A DNA stretch of 49,374 nt from Chromera velia (taxonomy: Eukaryota; Sar; Chromeraceae): contig JAHBMJ010005726.1 of NCBI GenBank assembly GCA_018398765.1, positions 1 to 49,374 on the forward strand, read 5' to 3'. Positions 1 to 10,525 of this stretch are shown piece after piece. Each line of letters opens with the position of its first letter. Within the stretch, counting starts at the first letter, position 1. A program made the position numbers and the translations under genes. The notes beneath the pieces were generated by a model. It did not search any database, was not told the origin of the DNA, and saw nothing but the letters and a program-made list of their open reading frames with translations.

Positions 1-2
1 GG

Positions 3-3000
3 GGGGGGGGCAGGGACGGAGATGAAGGAGGGCGGGACAGGGAGAGGGATAGAGGAAGAGGCCGCGAAAGAGAAAGAGAGAGAGGAAGAGAGAGAGAGCG
101 AGAGATACTGAGGGGAAGGACGGTAAGTGGGCGGAGTGAAGAGAACGACCGAGGTGGTGGAGCAAGGGAGGGGGGCGAAAGAGAGCGAGAGCGAGAGAGA
201 GGACGAGAGAGGGGGGATCGAGATACCACTCGGTCAAACCCCCGACCCCGAGGGGGTCCCACTGTTGGTTTTGAGAGTCATGGTCCTGCGGTCTCTGCCG
301 TGACTCTCGGCACAAAGTGGGTCATGCATGAGCCTCGACCAGAGTCTTATTCCGAGAGAATGCGAGACCGACAGCGTGAGCGAGACCGGGCCAGGGGCGC
401 ACTAAGGGATCGGGAGAGAGAGGAGAGGGGTAGAGACGGAAGGAGAGATTACAGAGGTGGACGCCCAAGGGAGAGAGAAAGAGAAAGAGAGAGACTTCGC
501 ACATCAGGAGAGAGGGAGAGGGGAGAGCTCGGTGAGGGCTCACAAGGCCGCCACATGTCTAGAGGCGGGCAGATTGGGGAAAAGAGAGAAAGAGAAAGAG
601 AACCTTCCCGTGGGATGGTAGTCACCCCTCCTCACAATCCCTCTCGTGTGCCTTTTGCGTCGTTGTCGTTAACTGCTCGTGAGCGTGCACGAGAAAGGTT
701 GCGTCGTGAGGAGGAAAGGAGATCTCGGCAGAGAGGCAGGGAATTGGAGAGAGATCCAGATCACGACATGGTGGAAGGGGATGGGGGGGATCACAAGCCC
801 TTTCAGCAGACTAAGACAAAGCGCAGTTGTTCTGCAGGGAGTCGGAGTGTTAGTTTGAGTGAGGGGGCTTTGACTGCGGGGCCGTCCCTCACAGAGCGGA
901 TGGTGGTGCAGGCTAATCAGGAAGCTGCCGCAGCTCTTCAGCTTCTCCAACAGCAGCACGCACACGCAGGTGGCCCCCCTGTCTTCCCTGCCCATTTTGG
1001 TCAGGGTCCGATCCCGTTTGCTAGTCTTCTCCCTGCTGCATTTCCTTCTCTCACCTCACAGCCTGTTGACGTTTCAACACAAGCAGCCCAGCAGATCAAT
1101 CCGGGTGTCCCAAGTGCGGCAGCTGCAGGTGCAGGTGCAGAGGGCGAGGTCACATTCTACCCCACATTTGTCCCAAGGGGAATTTCTGCGCCTGCACCAA
1201 CAACAACAGCAGGACCCTCGCCCCGCACACAGCAACAAGAAGCACCCTTCCTCCAGCGCGCAGCGTCTTCAAACCCCACACCCTCACAAACTTTCGGGGG
1301 CCCTCCACCGGGGTTCACACAAATTCCCGGGGGAGGGGGGACTCAAGGGGGCCCCGGCATGCCCCCTCTGGGTCAAACACCTTCTGAATCGTCAATTGGT
1401 GCATTGACGTTCCGCCCCGACCGTCAGATTTCTGGCCCTCAATGGCCGGGCTTTTTGCCCCAAGGAGGAGCCCCCCCTCCCCCCCCCTTTGCGCACTCTG
1501 CATCTGTAGGCGGGGGTTTCTCTTCAGGGGGCTCTGCGGCGGCGCCGTTCCAGCACCAGGGCTCCTGGCCTGGTTCTCAGGGCCCCGGCATCTTTCCTCC
1601 AGAAGTATCCGCAGAGGGTTCGACAGGGCCTCGGCAAGATGGGCCCTCTTCTTCCTTCGGTGCAGGCTCTGGTGCGGCAGAGGAGGGGGAAAAGGAGGAA
1701 GATGCTCTTGTCTTTCGTCCGAGCAGACATGCAGCAGAAGGGAGAGCTGTCTCAGCACATGTTCAGACGAAGGATCCCCCCCCTCCCTCTGCCTCTGCGG
1801 TGCCCCCGCCCTCCCTTCCGCACATGTCCTTCGACGCTCCTGCCCCGCTGCCCCCTGGCCACGTGCCCCCTCCCCCTCTGTCTCCTCCCCCGCCAGGTTT
1901 CCGACACAGCAGACGAGAGGGTCAAGCGGGAACGCCAGGAGTGAAGAGGGAAAGAGACAGAGACATCGAGAGAGAAAGAGAAAGAGAGAGAGAAAGGGAG
2001 GACAGGATAAGACCGTCCTCTGGCAGGAGTGCCAAGAGAGACCCTGGCGGCAGGACGTCAGAAGGAGGAATGAGTCCGGTATCGGAGGCCGATAGTGAGA
2101 GAAGTCGGGATGGTGCGCTTGGCCCCCCCCTTCAAGAAGATCACGAGAGATCTCCTATGCCTGATAAGGAGAAAGAAGGATTGTCACCCCTGATGACTAT
2201 CGATTTCACAGACGCTGTCCTTGACCTCAGCCTCCAGCAGCCTCTAGGTCTGGGTGTGGATGGGGATGGAGACGGGGGAGACGGGGAGTTTCCTCTGAGT
2301 GTGACTGATTGGAGAGACTTCATCGGATTCCAGATGGCCTTTCCTTTTCCCTCTTTAGGAGAAGGGGCTGAAGAAGAAGGAGTGTGGGGGGAGGGAGACG
2401 ATGACGATGACGTTGCAGAAGATGATGTACAGATGAGTGGAGGGGCGCGGCTTGGCGGACGGCAGCGACGAGAGGTCCTCGGAGGTGTGTGGTTGTCACT
2501 GGAGGGAAGGAAGGAGGAGGAGGACAAGGCCTTTGAGAAGGGTGCTGCAGAGGAAGGGTCGTGCTTTGTTCCTTCAACTCCAGCAGAAGTGAGAGCCTTG
2601 GATGTTTATGATCGATACCTCTACTCTCTTGAGTCAGTTCGACTAGTCGGCAAGGGGGAGGGCAGGCAGAGAGGGCGGGCAGTTGAGGGACAAAGTGTAA
2701 GAAGATTTTGTTTTTTTTCGCGTATTTGGCCGTTACCTATTCATTTGACTTTTGTGTGGTCTTCATTTTCTCTGCTCCTGTTTCCTTCTTTTTTTTTCTG
2801 TTTGCCCGTCTATCTTTCAGTCTTTGTCTGTCCTCTCCTACTTCCGGCGAAGAGCATGCATGCACAGTGCAGGCGCGCATCGCGTTTGCTGTCTGAGAAC
2901 CCACCAAGAGAAAATATCTTTGTGCCATCACACTTCAGCAAACATGTGTGTGGGTGCCAAACTGACAAAGTGCGTGAATGTACGTCTGGATGCAGGCAGA

Positions 3001-3745
3001 GCAAGCTGGAGGGTCTGGCTTCCTCTCTGCTCATCTACGCGTGGGCCATGGAAAGGGAAAGGCACTGTCTGACCAGGGATGACTGGGCAATCCTCGCAGC
3101 CTCAGTCTCCTCTTCCTCTTCCTCTTCAAGCAGCCACCAACAGACCGAAGCTGAGATTCTGGCAGAGAGGCGGAAGAGAGAAGATAGTGTCATCGCATCA
3201 GTCCCCCAGTTTCTGTACTCTAAGTTCAAAACGGTCATCAGACATCCATCGGGGTTTCCAACAACACCCAAACCCTCCCAGAGATACAGAGCGGACCTCG
3301 CGATGAACGCCATGATCGGATACTTGATCGTTGCAAGGAAGGACCGGAAGGGTGTGGTCAGTCAGTCAGGCAGGCAGGCAGCCAGGCAGTTGGGATGAAA
3401 GACAATTCGTCGATTTCTTTGCGTTGGACTGTCGTGGTGTTCAGTTCTATATTTTGCTAGGAGGATTGATTGGGATGTCACGGAGTTAATCCTATACGAC
3501 GGGATGGGCCTTTCCTGAGTAATGAATTTGAAGGAATGGGTGAATGATGAGAAAAAAAAGAAGACCTTTCTTCCCTGATGCATCATCCCGTTCACAGAGA
3601 TTCAAGAAGAGGCTTTCCGCATGTGCTGCTCTTCCTCCCCTCTCTTCTTTCTTCCTTCTCTGTCTCTCTCGTGCTCTGTGTGAGTGTGTGTCTGCGTGTG
3701 TGCGTGTGTGCGTGCGTGCGTGCGTGCGTGTGTGTGTAGTGTGTG

Positions 3746-3815
<70 letters not shown>

Positions 3816-5426
3816 TTGTATGCGACTGTGGTGCTTCCCTTCTGTGTTGGTGTTGCAGGCGTCCAACCGCGCCTCCAACCTGGTGCCTTCTCTGGTGAAG
3901 TGCTCTGAGTACTGTCAGAGCGCTCGGCTGTACCTCTCAGCCTTCGTCTGGTCAGCCTTCTACTTGTTCTTTCTTTCTTATCTTTTCCTGAAAGTGAAGA
4001 GAAATGGGATTGGAAGGAACCAGCGGAGTGTACGGAAGAAGTCTTTCTCTGCTCCTTTCTGGTCCCTCCGCGGTGACTTCCTTTCCTGCAGCCGCATCCA
4101 ACTCTCTTGAGACAGACCCCCCACTTCTCTTTTTGCGTACTTTCGGTTTTGTACGCCTAGCATTCTATTAATATTCTGTTCGGGGGTCTTTTTGCTCTTT
4201 TGTCATTGCACGTTGCTGCGCTATTTTTTGTATTTCTCGGTGTGGTTGCAGACTTGAAGTGGCGAGTATCTCTGGCCGCATGACAGCTACATGTTTGCGT
4301 TTTTGCTTTTTTTTGCTTTACCGATTTTCAATATGCTTGCAGGATGGGCCTGTGCTACATTTACTCGGTCCTGGGAGAAAAACACACTCGAGAGGTCGGT
4401 CTACTGGTGCTGGTGCGTTGCCTTTCTTTTTTTAACAATATGCTCCACGACAGAGAGGGAGAAGGAGAGAAAGATACGGAGATGCGCGCAGAGAGGTACA
4501 GAGAGCTTGGTGGTGTTTTTTCAAATTCCAAAGAGATCTGTCGGTGTCCTCATCGTCTCCCCCTGCAGTTCACTCATCCAGGCATGCAGCCGAGAAAGTA
4601 AGCGAAGCGAGTGCCTCCCTCCCGAGGCGGACTGATGCCATCGTCGACATGCGGACTTGCGTGTTCTGTCTGTGTGGCGATGCAGAAAGAATCCTTCCTG
4701 CTGCCTCTGTTGATCTATTTCCTCTTTCATTCGTTGCCTGCTTGCATGCAGGAACAAAAGAAGAGCGACGACTTGAAGCTGATGGAGAGACTCACAACCG
4801 CAGAGAAGGTGAGGAGTTTTGCTTTGTGTTGTTATACCAGAGAAAAAGAGAGGGCGCCGAGGGAAGGTGATGGCTTTTCACCAGAGCCTGTGTTTCACTT
4901 CCCAGCAGACAGTAGAAGAAATTCGTGCGAAGAGACTTTTTGTCTGCCTTGTGTGTGTCAGAGACAAAGGTGTCTGTTTATGGTTCCTGAAAGGTGAAAG
5001 AAAAGAAAGCAAGGTGTGATCCATCCCTTCTGTTCATTTTGTAACTTTCGTCCCCTTCACTTGGTTTGTTGTGGTTTGTGGCGCATTGATACGTTGAGAG
5101 AGTGAATTTTGAGCCCATTGATGCTGAAAACCACGTGCCATCACAAAGTCAAAAAATTCTTTTTGTTCAGACCTGTTCTTCTCTGTCTTGTTGTGTGGAT
5201 CGGTCGGTTGATGGTTTGGTGCTTGCAGAACGCGCGAAGCAAGGACAAAAACTGGAGAATGGAGTCAGTTGGTTTGCTTGGGCTGTGCGGTACAGTTTTT
5301 CTTTTCCACTAAGCTTCTGTTGCCCTGTCTTGTTCTTTTCCGAAGCCTACGTGGAGACTTTTTTATCTGCACTGAGTTTGGGGTTGTCTTGTTGAAGACT
5401 CCCTCTCCCTCCTTCTATTTGTCTGC

Positions 5427-5470
<44 letters not shown>

Positions 5471-7741
5471 TATTGAGTATTTTCACTCTCATAGCTCTTT
5501 GCTGCCCTGACTCATTGCCTCCCTCCTCTTATGCTTGTTCGACTGATGCAGCGAACAAACGTTCCAGGACCTCCAGTGTAACCTCCATCACCTCAACACC
5601 GTGCAGACGCAGAGGAGAGCAGCCATGTGCTTCTTCCTGGTCAGTCAGTCAGTCAGTCAGTAACGCAGGGGCTTAGGCGCGGCGGTAGACTAGAACCACG
5701 CAAATCGTGTCTGGATTGCGTCTTCATCCAGTGATGCCTGTTGCTGTTGATAAGAAGCATTAATGCACGACGGTGCGTTTCGGGTCTCTCAGAAGTCTTG
5801 TTTCCTTCAACATTATGTTTCCATTCATCCTTCCCTTTTTGTCAGAAGTGTCAGAATCGTTCTCCTTCCCAGCATTGGACTTCACGCCTCCCTCTTGAGT
5901 GCCTCGGTCGGTACGCAAAGAGCCCCTTTCTTTTCCCACTGCATAGATCAACATCCCAGCTGTTTCGAGTTTGTGGGGTTGGATAAAAGAGAGGGGATAA
6001 AAGAGAGAATGCAAACAGCGTACGTCTCGAAATCGCATCTGCGATCGCCTCTACACACCTTCTTTGATCGTCATGCCCTGCCTCCCTCTCTTGATGCAGG
6101 AACGACAAACGCTGATGGAGGCCATTGTTCCCCCCGGTCTTGGGGCCTCTTCTTCGTCTTCCTTTGGGGGCAGGACGGGGAGGAATAAGTTCCTTCCCGA
6201 CAGAGGATCCGCGTCTCTCTTTCGAATGCTGGTCGAAGCAGATCGGGAGGCCGTCTCTGAGTCGGAGGATGTGGCAGCAGGGGAAAAAGAAAATGAAAAG
6301 GAGAAAGAGAAACAAGAGGGAGAATCAGGAGAAAGGGAAGAGGAGGGGAGGAAAAGCAAAAAGAGACGGACGGACAAATCTACAAAGGCGGAAAAGGTAA
6401 GGATAGTCGATGCGTGCTGATGCATTGCAGCCAAGTTGCCCGAACAGCTTTCATTTGAAAGGAAATATCTGTCCTTTTTTTGTATTTGCATCTGGACGTG
6501 CTGTCTCTCTCTTGATTCATCTGGTGGAGCGCCTCCTTGTGTTGGCGTTTTTTCCCGTCTGTTTTTTTTTTCTTTCTCTTTTATCTGTCCCGTGTCTCCT
6601 TTCCGTGCGTTAATGTCTTCCCCCCTTTCTTTTCTTTTCTTTTCTTTTCTTTTCTGCGCGTGTCCCTCCCTCTCTCCCTCCTGGCGGGACTGCAGTTTCT
6701 GTTGCCGGCCTCCCACATGCCCCTTTCGCAAGCCGTTCCGCTGCCGGTTTTTCCTCAGAAGCCTCTACCACCCCCCGCTCCTCTCTACCCCCTCTCTCTG
6801 TCTGTGGGCTCCAACGGAGACGACGAGGACGGCCAAGGGGAGGGAGACGAAGACGCAGTTGACATGGGCGTCTCGGGACCGGAAGGAGACAAAGAGGCGA
6901 GGTCGGACGACCTGGCTGCTGTAGAGGAGAAGAAGGTAGCCGCGTTAAAGTCGGAACAAGGGGAGGGGGAAGGCGAAGAGGATGAGGAGGAGGAAGCCGA
7001 GACCTCTGTTCCCTTACCCAGTGCAGGCCCTGCGGAAACTTTGCGGATTGCCCTCTGCTCCTACGGACTCGATGACCTTCTCTACTTCGAGAGTAAGGTC
7101 GGTCGATGAAGATATTTCGTATTTTTTTGAGACGAGGGGCCATTTCGTCTGGTAGATCAAGCTTTTCTGTTGTTTGAGCAGAGAAGACGTGTTACTTCTA
7201 CATTGGTTATGGCAGAAGGTTACTTTGTGGATTTGCTCCGAGATAGTGAAGAGACATGAGGTTTTGCGCCAGACAGGTAAGCAGGCAGACAAACAGGCGG
7301 ATGCAGGGGGACATTTTCTTCGGCTGTTTTGCAACGAGTCAACAGATAGTAGAGGAGGACTCGGGGAGGAACGAAGAAGATGAGCGGCATCTAGTTCCCT
7401 TTTGTATGCGCACGTCTCTCAATTGAGTCTGTGCTCTTTGGGAAAAGAGAAAGAGGGGACCTGCTTGAGAAGGAAGAATGTGACTTGAGAGAGAGCAAAT
7501 ACGGGCTGTGTGTACACTCCGCCAGCGAATCCACAATGGTTGATGGTATGATTCAACTTCGTCCTCTTCCTTCCTATCCCTCTAACTTGCACTACTCGTT
7601 TTTTCGGCTCACTCCCCTCCTACTCCTTCACCTCCACCCCCCTTTCCTTTGCAGCCCTTCAGCACTGCAGGACTCATTCGCCTTCTTCGCGTCTGCCGAA
7701 CCCTGGATGAATACCTGTATCACCCCCCTCCACCGGCTTAG
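3..7741 (+). CDS. Large Arg/Glu-rich protein of unknown function, 5'-truncated
   Basis: I do not recognise this protein. Proposed exons: <3-2632, 2996-3356, 3859-3950, 4343-4394, 4752-4808, 5229-5263, 5552-5639, 6100-6396, 6696-7097, 7655-7741 (TAG). They total 4101 nt, so 1366 residues plus stop, and every junction keeps frame. The frame is open to the left edge, so the start lies outside the window. Residues 1 to about 210 are Arg/Glu/Asp repeats, with a second RE block near 650-670, like those in nuclear RNA-processing scaffolds. Residues 210-640 are rich in Pro, Gly, Ser and Gln and look disordered. From about 850 to 1105 there is a hydrophobic, apparently helical region spread over small exons (for example SLLIYAWAMERE, RASNLVPSLVKCSEYC, MGLCYIYSVLGEKH). 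This is the likely conserved domain. Exon 8 is Lys/Glu-rich with a KSKKRR nuclear-localisation-like motif. Exon 9 is acidic, then ends in a short conserved-looking tail (TLRIALCSYGLDDLLYF). A nuclear RNA-related role is only inferred from composition. An alternative first intron, 2697-2999, is also in phase. Confidence 0.75.
3671..3813 (+). repeat. GT/GCGT microsatellite in an intron
   Basis: A GT dinucleotide tract with GC interruptions lies in the intron 3357-3858 of the Arg/Glu-rich gene, shortly before the acceptor at 3857-3858. ORFs through it, such as poly-CV on + or poly-HT on -, are artefacts of the repeat. Confidence 0.95.
5429..5466 (+). repeat. GA dinucleotide microsatellite
   Basis: A nearly pure GA tract lies within the intron 5264-5551 of the Arg/Glu-rich gene. 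Confidence 0.95.
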
Positions 7742-8261
7742 AGCGCCTCGGTCCGGTGGCATGATCAGTGACATTTGAGGCACATGCACCTACCATAGAC
7801 ACTCGCATTCTTTGTTGTATGGCTGCCGGCGCTCCTCGCGATGCGCATCCGGCAGAACTTCAGGCTGGACTCGTTTAAAGTCGTTTTTTGTATGCAAAGC
7901 TAAACATTCAAGTTTAAAGATTATTAGCTCGCTGCGTGTCAGGCAGTCTGCCAGAATAGAATACAATGGACCACTTAGTATATCGAGTAGTGCATGAGCA
8001 ATTATATCTACGCAACTACACATTCATAAGCAAGCGGCTTTAAATTCACCATGCACTTCACTTCAAAACTGTAAATAGTTTTTTGACTCGGATTGTTTAG
8101 TTTTTTAAATTAAATTAACGCATAAAAAATTAAGTTAAATCTAATTTGTATAAATAAGCATTTTTAGCTAGCTAGTTAGCTAGTATATCCCGGCAGTGGA
8201 CCGCGCAGCACAGTGGCAGAAAGTCTATAATCTAATATATTCATTCATTCATATAATTATT
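7742..8261. other. Intergenic region between convergent genes
   Basis: The region lies between the stop of the Arg/Glu-rich gene (+) and the stop of Dus1 (-), so both 3' ends point into it. From about 8080 it becomes AT-rich, with TTAAATTAAATTAA-like runs and a TAGCTAGC-type palindromic stretch near 8167-8185. No gene or RNA was recognised. Confidence 0.7.
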
Positions 8262-10013
8262 TTAACATAAGGACACATTCAATCGCGTTTTTCGGCTTTC
8301 CGACAATGTTGCTAAGTCTGCTTCCGAAAGAGGATCGTATTTCTTCAGCACTCCGCTACTCCACTCACTTTCTCCAACTTGCCCAACCTTCCCTGCGTCT
8401 TCTTCAGTCGCTGTAGATTCCTCCCATCTCTGACTCTCGTGAGGCTCTCTGTGGCGTCGGTACCAACTCCGCCAGTGCAGTCGGATCATCTTTCCCTCTT
8501 TTGCATCTTTTTGTTCTGACCTATGTCTTACACCTGCTTGTTCTTGGACTACTTCTTCTTTTGCCTCTCCCACCTGCTCCCCCCTTCCATCACAGTCACT
8601 GTGATTAGCTACAGCTGTAATACGATTCTCTGCCACTGACTCAGGCAACACCATTCCCCCTGTCCACTTCAACCGATCAAGAACAGGTTTCCCCAACCTC
8701 AGTCTCTTCATCTGAGTCGATGAGAGAGCCCTCACGAGGAAAGGGACGCTCTTCGCGTGACGGTGCGGGCCGGGGTCCGAGGGCCCACGGAGACCCCGGA
8801 GGGAGCCGAGGCCGTCCGCGCACTCAGGCACACATCCTGTCACGGTGTCTGCTAATACTTCCACCACAGCACGCACTGCTTCGTAATCTCTTGTCACTCC
8901 GGACATGAGTGTGTCTCTCAATCCCGTCACTCCCTCACGCTGCATCAGCCTGTGCAACACCTTTGCTAAATGCTCTTTTAATGCTTGAAGTGCTATATGC
9001 CCCTCCGTTCGTTTCCCAGGTTTTTGGGGCTCTCTTCCATCAGGAGCGAAATCCCAAAAATAGTCAATCAACCTAAACGCCACCCACAGCTGTCGTGCTG
9101 CTATCTCTTCATCTGAGAGAGACAGGTCATCTGCCCACAGTCTTCCATCACTAGTCTTTCCTTCCCAAAACAGAAGGGGATTCTCCAGAATGCCCTCTGC
9201 CACCATCACGCCATCTGCACAACTTGCTCTTTGGGACCGAACTAGGTCTTCCTGAAACTCCACACCTCCATTCACAACAACCGGAACCGAACCAATCTCT
9301 TCTCTCAACCGCCTCACAAACTCCCAATCTGCACAGCCTGTGTCGGTCTTGTGCTGCTCTATTGTCCTTGCGTGCACAGCAACCCACTCTGCCCCCGCCT
9401 CCACCAACCTCTTCACTATTCTTACAGTCGCACCTGGACCGTGATGGTTGTCCACCATGCGGATTTTCACAGATACCGTCTTATCTGGATGGAGCGCTTC
9501 GCGCAATGATCTCACTATATTCACCGCCTGGTCGCTGTCATCTCTGAGCAAGAAGGCTCCAAATCTGCCCTTGGACGCCATCTTTTGTCGGCATCCCAAG
9601 TTCAGGTCTATGCCCGACACAGAGGACTCCAATGAATGTGCCACATCCACCACTTGGGCAGGATTCGTTCCTCCCACTTGTGCTATGACAGGTCTGTCGT
9701 GTATAGAGAGAGGATGGTCGTCTGCAAGGAAGTCGGATAGAACTTCTCTACGGTACTTCTTTGTGTCTGCAAACACTTTCGCGTTCACCATCGGAGTGTA
9801 GGAAAAGTCTGCTCCGTATCGGTTCACAAAAACCCGAAAAGGGAGATGAGACTGGTCCACCATGGGTGCCAGAATCTTTCTGAAACGGATTTTGTCTTCT
9901 CCTGCAGGAGAGAGGGGAGAGAGAGGAAGCCTGAACTGTCGAGGCTCGAAGGAGACGGCAACCTGACAACAGAGACAGGTACTGCACAAAAGCAACACAA
10001 CATGCTTTGACAT
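8262..10013 (-). CDS. DUS1: tRNA-dihydrouridine synthase, Dus1 type
   Basis: An FMN-dependent enzyme that reduces uridine to dihydrouridine in the tRNA D-loop (Dus1 acts on U16/U17 in characterised eukaryotes). The ATG at 10013 gives 583 residues from one intronless exon. The TIM-barrel opens with ILAPMVDQS (47-55), followed by RYGADFSYTPM, RPVIAQVGG, GIDLNLGC (134-141), VKIRM, VHARTIEQ, VVVNGG and ADGVMVAEG in the order of the Dus1 family. Cys141 is at the catalytic position, but the usual next Pro is Arg (codon CGA, 9590-9588). The C-terminal half after about residue 350 is a low-conservation extension. The N-terminus starts with a hydrophobic segment (HVVLLLCSTCLCC) and then VAVSFEPRQF, which resembles a signal peptide followed by a Phe-initiated plastid transit peptide. 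Earlier in-frame ATGs lie at 10136 and 10058. A short alternative intron (about 9905-9974) would remove part of the leader, so the targeting is tentative. It shares a 512-bp promoter region with NOP56. Confidence 0.9.
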   Translation of the reverse strand: MSKHVVLLLCSTCLCCQVAVSFEPRQFRLPLSPLSPAGEDKIRFRKILAPMVDQSHLPFRVFVNRYGADFSYTPMVNAKVFADTKKYRREVLSDFLADDHPLSIHDRPVIAQVGGTNPAQVVDVAHSLESSVSGIDLNLGCRQKMASKGRFGAFLLRDDSDQAVNIVRSLREALHPDKTVSVKIRMVDNHHGPGATVRIVKRLVEAGAEWVAVHARTIEQHKTDTGCADWEFVRRLREEIGSVPVVVNGGVEFQEDLVRSQRASCADGVMVAEGILENPLLFWEGKTSDGRLWADDLSLSDEEIAARQLWVAFRLIDYFWDFAPDGREPQKPGKRTEGHIALQALKEHLAKVLHRLMQREGVTGLRDTLMSGVTRDYEAVRAVVEVLADTVTGCVPECADGLGSLRGLRGPSDPGPHRHAKSVPFLVRALSSTQMKRLRLGKPVLDRLKWTGGMVLPESVAENRITAVANHSDCDGRGEQVGEAKEEVVQEQAGVRHRSEQKDAKEGKMIRLHWRSWYRRHREPHESQRWEESTATEEDAGKVGQVGESEWSSGVLKKYDPLSEADLATLSESRKTRLNVSLC

Positions 10014-10525
10014 TCTGCCAATAAGTGACGTAAGCCTCGTACCAATATGTGCCTGCATGATTTGAAGTGAAAGAGTGTGATAGAAACAATGAAATTCTGA
10101 GAGGGAAGCAACGCAGGTGCTGCAATGGTGCTGCATGGTGCTGCTCACTGCATCATTGTAATATCATTGTAGCAGTTTAGCTCGCCCTAGCTGCAGCCCC
10201 GGCATGGCCCGGCCGCGTTCTTGCCGCCGCCCCGCGGCCCGCACTTTGCCCCCCCACCCCCGCCCCGAACACAAAACCGTGCAGCTAGCTTGCATCAGCT
10301 TGCCTGCCATCCACGCATGCAGCAGCTTTAAGTGAGGGCAGGGGACACCCGATCACCTGATTCGCAGAGAGTGGGTGATCAGAGGTTTCTACTTGAAAGG
10401 AGACGCGCTGGAAGAGAGACTTGCAGAGGGCTGTCTCCAGTGCGACGGTCAGTCAAAATTAGAGACAGCTGTGGGCTGTTCTTCCGCATTTCGTTTCCGT
10501 AGCTTCTTCTTTATTCGTGCCGACC
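10014..10525. promoter_or_regulatory. Divergent Dus1/NOP56 intergenic promoter region with GC islet
   Basis: This 512-bp gap separates two head-to-head genes and must hold both promoters. It contains a strongly GC-rich block at about 10190-10268 (CpG-dense, C-runs), followed by ordinary sequence up to the NOP56 start. The NOP56 ATG at 10526 has A at -3. No TATA box or initiator motif could be assigned with confidence. Confidence 0.55.

Noticed and set aside
2633-3398. Continuous ORF through 2633-2995 and on to a stop at 3398
   Set aside because: The extra stretch has T-rich, intron-like sequence and low-complexity translation. Splicing at GTCAGT 2633 and GCAG 2995 keeps frame and continues into further in-phase exons.
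4569-4597. Small exon after a CTGCAG acceptor in the RE-rich gene
   Set aside because: Its end phase does not fit the next exon at 4752, whereas 4394 joins 4752 in frame directly.
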